A stretch of 64,000 nucleotides of DNA from Ectorhizobium quercum (GTDB lineage: Bacteria > Pseudomonadota > Alphaproteobacteria > Rhizobiales > Rhizobiaceae): contig NZ_JANFPI010000001.1 of the NCBI RefSeq assembly GCF_026552795.1, forward strand, positions 124,001 through 188,000. The letters are read 5' to 3'. Every line of letters begins with the position of its first letter. Position 1 is the stretch's first letter. This document shows, piece by piece, positions 59,926-64,000 of this stretch. The translations under genes and the position numbers were made by a program. The notes beneath the pieces are model-generated. The model saw nothing but the letters and a program-made list of their open reading frames with translations, did no database searches and had not been told where the DNA came from.

Positions 59926-60771
59926 TCAGGCCCGCGCGGTGGCCACCGCCGGCACGGACGGCGTGAAACCCTGCGCGGCCTTGCCGGAGGTGATGCTGGT
60001 CGAGGTCATGCTCTCGTCGATTTCGGAGCCGTCGCTGCCGGTTCCGTAGATCATCCGCACCGCCTCGGCGTCGAGCTGGTCGGGCGTGCCGTCGAACACG
60101 ACGTGGCCGCCGGCCATGCCGACGATGCGCTCGCAATAGGCGCGGGCGGTGTCGAGCGTGTGCAGGTTGGTGATGACCGTGATGCCCTCGCGCTCGTTGA
60201 TGTCCTTCAGCGCGTCCATGACGATGCGGGCGTTCAGCGGGTCGAGCGAGGCGATGGGCTCGTCGGCGAGCAGCATTTTCGGCGCCTGCATCAGCGCCCG
60301 GGCGATCGCCACGCGCTGCTGCTGGCCGCCGGACAGCGTGCCGGCCGGCTGGAGCGCCGTCTGCTCAATGCCGAGCCGTTCGAGGGCGGCGATCGCCGCG
60401 ATGCGCTCCTCGCGGGTGAAGATGCCGAGAAGGCTCATCGCCGCCGGGCGGTGGTTGAGCCGGCCGAGCATGACGTTGGTCATCACGTCGAGGCGCGGCA
60501 CGAGGTTGAACTGCTGGAAGATCATGGCGCAATCGCGCTGCCAGTTGCGCAGCGCCGCGCCCTTGAGGGCGGAGACTTCGAGATCGCTGAAATGCAGCGA
60601 GCCGGAGGTCGGGTCGGCCAGCCGGTTGATCATCCTGAGCAGGGTGGATTTGCCCGCGCCCGACCGGCCGATGACGCCGACCATCTGGCCCTGCGGAATG
60701 GTGAGATTGACGGAATTGACCGCGATATGGCCGCCGAAGCGCCGGGTGATATTCCTCAACTCGAACTTCAT
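59926..60771 (-). CDS. phnC: Phosphonate ABC transporter ATP-binding protein
   Basis: 281 residues. Walker [22 protein letters not shown]-loop MIFQQFNLV, signature [15 protein letters not shown], Walker [13 protein letters not shown] and H-loop [20 protein letters not shown]. Powers import of phosphonates through the PhnE pair. It starts a second unit after a 108-base gap with TGTCA direct repeats. Confidence 0.96.
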   Translation of the reverse strand: MKFELRNITRRFGGHIAVNSVNLTIPQGQMVGVIGRSGAGKSTLLRMINRLADPTSGSLHFSDLEVSALKGAALRNWQRDCAMIFQQFNLVPRLDVMTNVMLGRLNHRPAAMSLLGIFTREERIAAIAALERLGIEQTALQPAGTLSGGQQQRVAIARALMQAPKMLLADEPIASLDPLNARIVMDALKDINEREGITVITNLHTLDTARAYCERIVGMAGGHVVFDGTPDQLDAEAVRMIYGTGSDGSEIDESMTSTSITSGKAAQGFTPSVPAVATARA

Positions 60772-60815
60772 GTCCAGACCGTTCCCTGCCGTTATTGCTT
60801 GCCCGGCAATAGCGA

Positions 60816-60855
60816 CCTGTCATGAAGCCCGAATGTCAGTTGTGTGTCAGTTTTG
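60816..60855 (+). promoter_or_regulatory. Possible PHO box repeats upstream of phnC
   Basis: TGTCA occurs at 60818, 60834 and 60845; the last two head adjacent 11-base repeats TGTCAGTTGTG and TGTCAGTTTTG, the spacing expected for PhoB sites. They read on the plus strand, opposite to phnC, which weakens the case. Confidence 0.4.
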
Positions 60856-60879
60856 TTAAAGCGGCGGGCGGCTGACGAT

Positions 60880-61500
60880 TCAGCCGCCGTGGCGGTTCAG
60901 GAATTCGTGAACCGTGAGCGACCGAAAGTCGCCGAGCGCCTCGCGCAGCCGTTCGTGGTCCCAGTCCCACCAGGCGAGCGCTTCGAGCCGCGCCGCCGTC
61001 TCCCGGTCGAAACGCTCCCGCATCGGCCGGGCCGGAACGCCGGTGACGATGGTATAGGACGGCACGTCGCGGGTGACGACGGCGCCGGAGCCGACCACCG
61101 AGCCGTTGCCGACGGTCACGCCGGGCAGGATCGTGACGCCGTGGCCGATCCAGGTGTCGTGGCCGATGGTCACGGGCTTCGAGCGCCGTGCCGCGAAGAA
61201 ATCCGCCTCGTCGTCCTCCACGCCCGGCCAGTAGTTGCCGGCGCGGTAGGTGAAGTGGTGCAGCGTGGCGCGCTCCACCGGATGGTTGGTGGCGTTGATG
61301 CGCACGAAGGCGGCGATGTTGGAGAACCTGCCGATATGCACGTTCCACAGATGGCCCTGTTCCATCACATAGGAATAGTCGCCGACCACGCTCTCGCGGA
61401 CGCGGCAGAATTCGGCAATCTCGGTATAGCGGCCGAGACGGCTGTCCTTCACCACGGCGGTTTCGTGAATGGTGGGCTGTTCGGAAAGAATGCTGTTCAT
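60880..61500 (-). CDS. Hexapeptide-repeat acetyltransferase of the phosphonate cluster
   Basis: 206 residues from ATG 61500, overlapping the phnL stop (ATGA). Left-handed beta-helix repeats ([59 protein letters not shown]) with catalytic-type His in [13 protein letters not shown]. Matches the phosphonate-associated xenobiotic acetyltransferase-like group (TIGR03308). It may N-acetylate aminoalkylphosphonates as PhnO does in E. coli; substrate unproven. Confidence 0.88.
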   Translation of the reverse strand: MNSILSEQPTIHETAVVKDSRLGRYTEIAEFCRVRESVVGDYSYVMEQGHLWNVHIGRFSNIAAFVRINATNHPVERATLHHFTYRAGNYWPGVEDDEADFFAARRSKPVTIGHDTWIGHGVTILPGVTVGNGSVVGSGAVVTRDVPSYTIVTGVPARPMRERFDRETAARLEALAWWDWDHERLREALGDFRSLTVHEFLNRHGG

Positions 61501-62204
61501 GCCGCCTTCCTTCCGGGCGAAAAGGCCGAGACGTCGATCAGCCGGTCGGCGACCTTCCTGCGCACGTCCGCATCGTGGAAAATGCCGACGATGGCGACGC
61601 CCGCCGCCTTCTTGGCCGCGATCAGCTCTTCGACGACGGCGCTGTTGGCGGCGTCGAGCGAGGCGGTCGGCTCGTCGAGCAAAAGGATCGTGTGGTCGGT
61701 GATGAAGCCGCGGGCGATGTTGACGCGCTGCTGCTCGCCGCCGGAGAAGGTGGATGGTGGCAATTGCCACAGTGCCTCCGGCAGGTTGAGGCGCGACAGC
61801 ATGCGGCCGGCGCGCTCGCGCGCCTCCTCCTGCGCGACGCCGCGCGCCAGCAGCGGCTCCGCCACCACGTCGATGGCCGCGACGCGCGGCACGGTGCGCA
61901 GGAACTGGCTGACATAGCCCATCGTCTTGCGGCGCACGTCGAGAACGGTGCGGGCGGCCGCCGAGGCCATGTCCAGCACCTTGCCCTGATGGTTGACGAG
62001 GATCTGGCCGCCGTCGACGCCGTAATTGCCGTAGAGCATCTTGAGGATCGAGCTTTTGCCGATGCCGGAGGGGCCGGAGAGCACGGCGCATTCGCCGCTC
62101 GCCACCGAGAAGCCGACATTGGAGACGACCGGCAGCACGAGGCCGCCGCGCAGGTGCATGACGAAGTTCTTGCGGACTTCGGAAACGACGAGAGGGGTGG
62201 GCAT
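61497..62204 (-). CDS. phnL: C-P lyase ABC-type ATPase PhnL
   Basis: 235 residues. Walker [19 protein letters not shown], signature [15 protein letters not shown], Walker [13 protein letters not shown]. No membrane partner; PhnL-type subunits dock on the C-P lyase core complex with PhnK. It starts two bases after the phnK stop. Confidence 0.95.
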   Translation of the reverse strand: MPTPLVVSEVRKNFVMHLRGGLVLPVVSNVGFSVASGECAVLSGPSGIGKSSILKMLYGNYGVDGGQILVNHQGKVLDMASAAARTVLDVRRKTMGYVSQFLRTVPRVAAIDVVAEPLLARGVAQEEARERAGRMLSRLNLPEALWQLPPSTFSGGEQQRVNIARGFITDHTILLLDEPTASLDAANSAVVEELIAAKKAAGVAIVGIFHDADVRRKVADRLIDVSAFSPGRKAA

Positions 62205-62206
62205 GG

Positions 62207-62983
62207 TCACACCTGAAGGATCGAGGAAACAAGCAATTGCGTATAGGGTTCGCGCGGATCGTCGAGCACCCGGTCCGTCAGGCCGGTCTCGATGACGCGG
62301 CCCTCCTTCATCACCATCATCCGGTGCGAGAGCAGTCGGGCGACCGCGAGGTCGTGGGTGACGATGACGACCGCGAGGCCGAGATCGTTGACCAGCGAGC
62401 GGACGAGGTCGAGCAGGCGCGCCTGCACGGACACGTCGAGGCCGCCGGTCGGCTCGTCCATGAAGACGAGGCGCGGGCCGGTGATCAGGTTGCGGGCGAT
62501 CTGGAGGCGCTGGCGCATGCCGCCGGAAAAGGTGCGGGGCTGGTCGTCGATGCGGTCGGTGCCGATCTCGACGCGCTCCAGCCAGTCGGATGCCGTGGCG
62601 CGGATGCGGCCGTAATGGCGCTCGCCGACCGCCATCAGCCGCTCGCCGGCATTCGCCCCGGCGGAGACCGTCATGCGCAATCCGTCGGCCGGGTTCTGGT
62701 GGACGAAGCCCCAGTCGGTGCGCATCAGCATGCGCCGTTCCGCCTCGCCCATGCGGTAGAGGTCGCGGAAGGCGCCGTCGCGCATGCGGTATTCGACGCT
62801 GCCGGCGGTCGGGGTCAGCCGCGTCGAGATGCAGTTGAGAAGGGTCGTCTTGCCCGAGCCGCTTTCGCCGACGATGGCAAGCACTTCGCCCGGGTAAAGC
62901 TCGAAGGAGACGTCGCGGCAGCCGGTGCGGGTGCCGTAGAACTTCGAGATGCCGTTGACCTTGAAGAGGGGAGTGTCGGTCAT
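62207..62983 (-). CDS. phnK: C-P lyase ABC-type ATPase PhnK
   Basis: 258 residues. Walker [21 protein letters not shown], signature [15 protein letters not shown], Walker [21 protein letters not shown] and the H-loop [16 protein letters not shown]. The [19 protein letters not shown]-loop is specific for PhnK. Binds the PhnGHIJ core. A palindromic repeat separates it from phnJ. Confidence 0.96.
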   Translation of the reverse strand: MTDTPLFKVNGISKFYGTRTGCRDVSFELYPGEVLAIVGESGSGKTTLLNCISTRLTPTAGSVEYRMRDGAFRDLYRMGEAERRMLMRTDWGFVHQNPADGLRMTVSAGANAGERLMAVGERHYGRIRATASDWLERVEIGTDRIDDQPRTFSGGMRQRLQIARNLITGPRLVFMDEPTGGLDVSVQARLLDLVRSLVNDLGLAVVIVTHDLAVARLLSHRMMVMKEGRVIETGLTDRVLDDPREPYTQLLVSSILQV

Positions 62984-63023
62984 CGGTTATTCTCCACGAA
63001 ACGGTTGGATGAAATGCAGGCGG

Positions 63024-63141
63024 CCCTCTCATCCCCGTGCCGGGACCTTCTCTCCCCCGGGGAGAAGGGAATCGGGGCAAGGCCGGCGCTTCTTTCGCCT
63101 TCTCCCCGCCGGGGAGAAGGTGGCGGCAGCCGGATGAGGGG
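63024..63141. repeat. RIME-like palindromic element inside the phn operon
   Basis: Outer arms CTCATCC (63027) and GGATGAG (63132) enclose two CTTCTCCCC-type hairpins; the second is perfect, CCTTCTCCCC (63098-63107), GCC, GGGGAGAAGG (63111-63120). I read it as a Rhizobium intergenic mosaic-type element by resemblance, between phnJ and phnK. Confidence 0.65.
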
Positions 63142-63161
63142 GACTTTCCGGAAAACCGCGC

Positions 63162-64000
63162 TCATTCCGCCGCCTCCCTGACACCCAGCTCGCCGACGCA
63201 GCCGCAGGCGCGGCGTTCCTCGCAATGGTCGGTGTCTGAGCAGACGAACATGCGTCCGCCGCGGTCGTCGAGGATCACCTCGTCGAGATAGACGTCTTCC
63301 GCGCCGCACAGCGCGCAGGGGCGGTCGAACGTCTGCACCTCGAAGGGATGGTCCTCGAAATCGAGGCTGACGACTTCGGTGTGCGGCGGCACGGCGTAGA
63401 TGCGCTTCTCGCGGCCCGCGCCGAACAGCTGGAGCGCATCCGACATGTGCATCTTCGGATTGTCGAACTTCGGAATGGGCGACGGGTCCATGACGTAGCG
63501 CCCGGCGACCTTCACCGGATAGGCGTAGGTCGTGGCGATGTGGCCGTTCATCGCGATGTCCTCGTAGAGCTTGACGTGGATGAGGCCGTATTCCGAAAGC
63601 GCATGCATGGTGCGCGTCTCGGTCTCGCGCGGTTCGAGAAAGCGCAGCGGTTCGGGGATCGGCACCTGATAGACCAGCACCTGGCCTTCCTTCAGTGTCT
63701 TTTCCGGAATGCGGTGGCGCGTCTGGATGATCGTTGCCTCGTCCGTGTGGGTGGTGACGGCGACGTTGGCGACCTTGGCGAAGAATGCGCGGATGGAGAC
63801 GGCATTGGTCGTGTCGTCGGCGCCCTGGTCGATGACCTTCAGCCTGTCGTCGGGACCGATGATCGCGGCCGTCACCTGCACGCCGCCGGTGCCCCAGCCG
63901 TAGGGCATCGGCATTTCGCGCGAGGCGAACGGCACCTGATAGCCGGGAATGGCGATGGCCTTCAGGATGGCGCGGCGGATCATCCGCTTGGTCTGCTCGT
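63162..64000 (-). CDS. phnJ: Carbon-phosphorus lyase PhnJ, 5' end outside the window
   Basis: Radical-SAM enzyme that breaks the C-P bond of ribose 1-phosphonate. At least 278 residues are visible; the frame continues past 64000 with EQTKR before the internal Met at 63983, as in E. coli PhnJ (281 residues), so only a few codons are missing. MPMPYGWGTGG carries the glycyl radical site, VIDQGADDTTNAVSIR follows, and the iron-sulfur and catalytic cysteines are in PCALCG and MFVCSDTDHC. The tail differs, with extra Cys (RRACGC). Confidence 0.95.
   Translation of the reverse strand, partial: EQTKRMIRRAILKAIAIPGYQVPFASREMPMPYGWGTGGVQVTAAIIGPDDRLKVIDQGADDTTNAVSIRAFFAKVANVAVTTHTDEATIIQTRHRIPEKTLKEGQVLVYQVPIPEPLRFLEPRETETRTMHALSEYGLIHVKLYEDIAMNGHIATTYAYPVKVAGRYVMDPSPIPKFDNPKMHMSDALQLFGAGREKRIYAVPPHTEVVSLDFEDHPFEVQTFDRPCALCGAEDVYLDEVILDDRGGRMFVCSDTDHCEERRACGCVGELGVREAAE

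Overview
The window is chromosomal DNA from an alphaproteobacterium of the Rhizobiaceae (Rhizobium, Ensifer, Agrobacterium and Shinella are all possible; I cannot fix the genus). The evidence is a GC-rich sequence, the gene neighbourhoods infB-rbfA-truB / rpsO-pnp, fabI-fabB-fabA divergent from irr, aroA-cmk-rpsA, and recR-ebfC-dnaX-SRP RNA, an Irr with a triple-histidine motif, CtrA-type TTAA-N7-TTAA boxes and rhizobial palindromic intergenic repeats. I see no phage, insertion sequence, integrase or CRISPR array. It is mostly a core-genome segment with a few accessory insertions.

Layout. 1-9.8 kb: translation and RNA genes (infB, cut by the left edge; rbfA, truB, rpsO, pnp), interrupted by a secreted serine hydrolase, a membrane-bound AraC regulator and a secreted alpha/beta hydrolase. 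9.8-12.1 kb: an RsmC-like methyltransferase and an AraC regulator. 12.2-15.5 kb: the fabA-fabB-fabI lipid operon divergent from irr. 15.5-18.8 kb: a truncated membrane-protein remnant, two envelope genes, a HigBA-type toxin-antitoxin pair, tRNA-Ala(GGC) and a FYDLN acidic protein. 19-23 kb: aroA-cmk-rpsA. 23-33 kb: a Rhizobiales-type acidic protein, RNase D, a lytic transglycosylase, recR, a MOSC protein, ebfC, dnaX, SRP RNA, a HIT protein, nudC, pheA and kdsB. 33-47.8 kb: cytochrome c, AEC transporter, PfkB kinase, SH3 protein, 2-hydroxyacid dehydrogenase, GNAT-moeB-recF, a TetR/DUF2798 pair, dnaJ-dnaK, PBP1A and a YbaK protein. 47.8-53.8 kb: an sRNA locus, an M20 dipeptidase, a MarR regulator and polA. 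54-64 kb: a phosphonate (carbon-phosphorus lyase) cluster on the minus strand, phnJ (cut by the right edge)-phnK-phnL-hexapeptide transferase / phnC-phnD-phnE-phnE / DUF1045-phnM-phnN.

Most worth a second look: the aroA product keeps its full length and aligns without gaps to CP4-type EPSP synthase, but has lost several residues normally needed for catalysis. An sRNA at about 47.9 kb shows three hairpins, each presenting a CCUCC anti-Shine-Dalgarno loop (alpha-r14/NfeR1 type). A double CtrA box array (TTAA-N7-TTAA-N7-TTAA) lies upstream of PBP1A. The toxin-antitoxin operon has a promoter that predicts a leaderless toxin mRNA. In the phosphonate cluster, strong hairpins flank phnD and TGTCA direct repeats lie upstream of phnC.

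The phosphonate genes form one pathway: PhnD/C/E import phosphonates, PhnJ with the rest of the C-P lyase core (mostly outside the window) cleaves the C-P bond, PhnM removes pyrophosphate from the ribosyl triphosphate, and PhnN makes PRPP.
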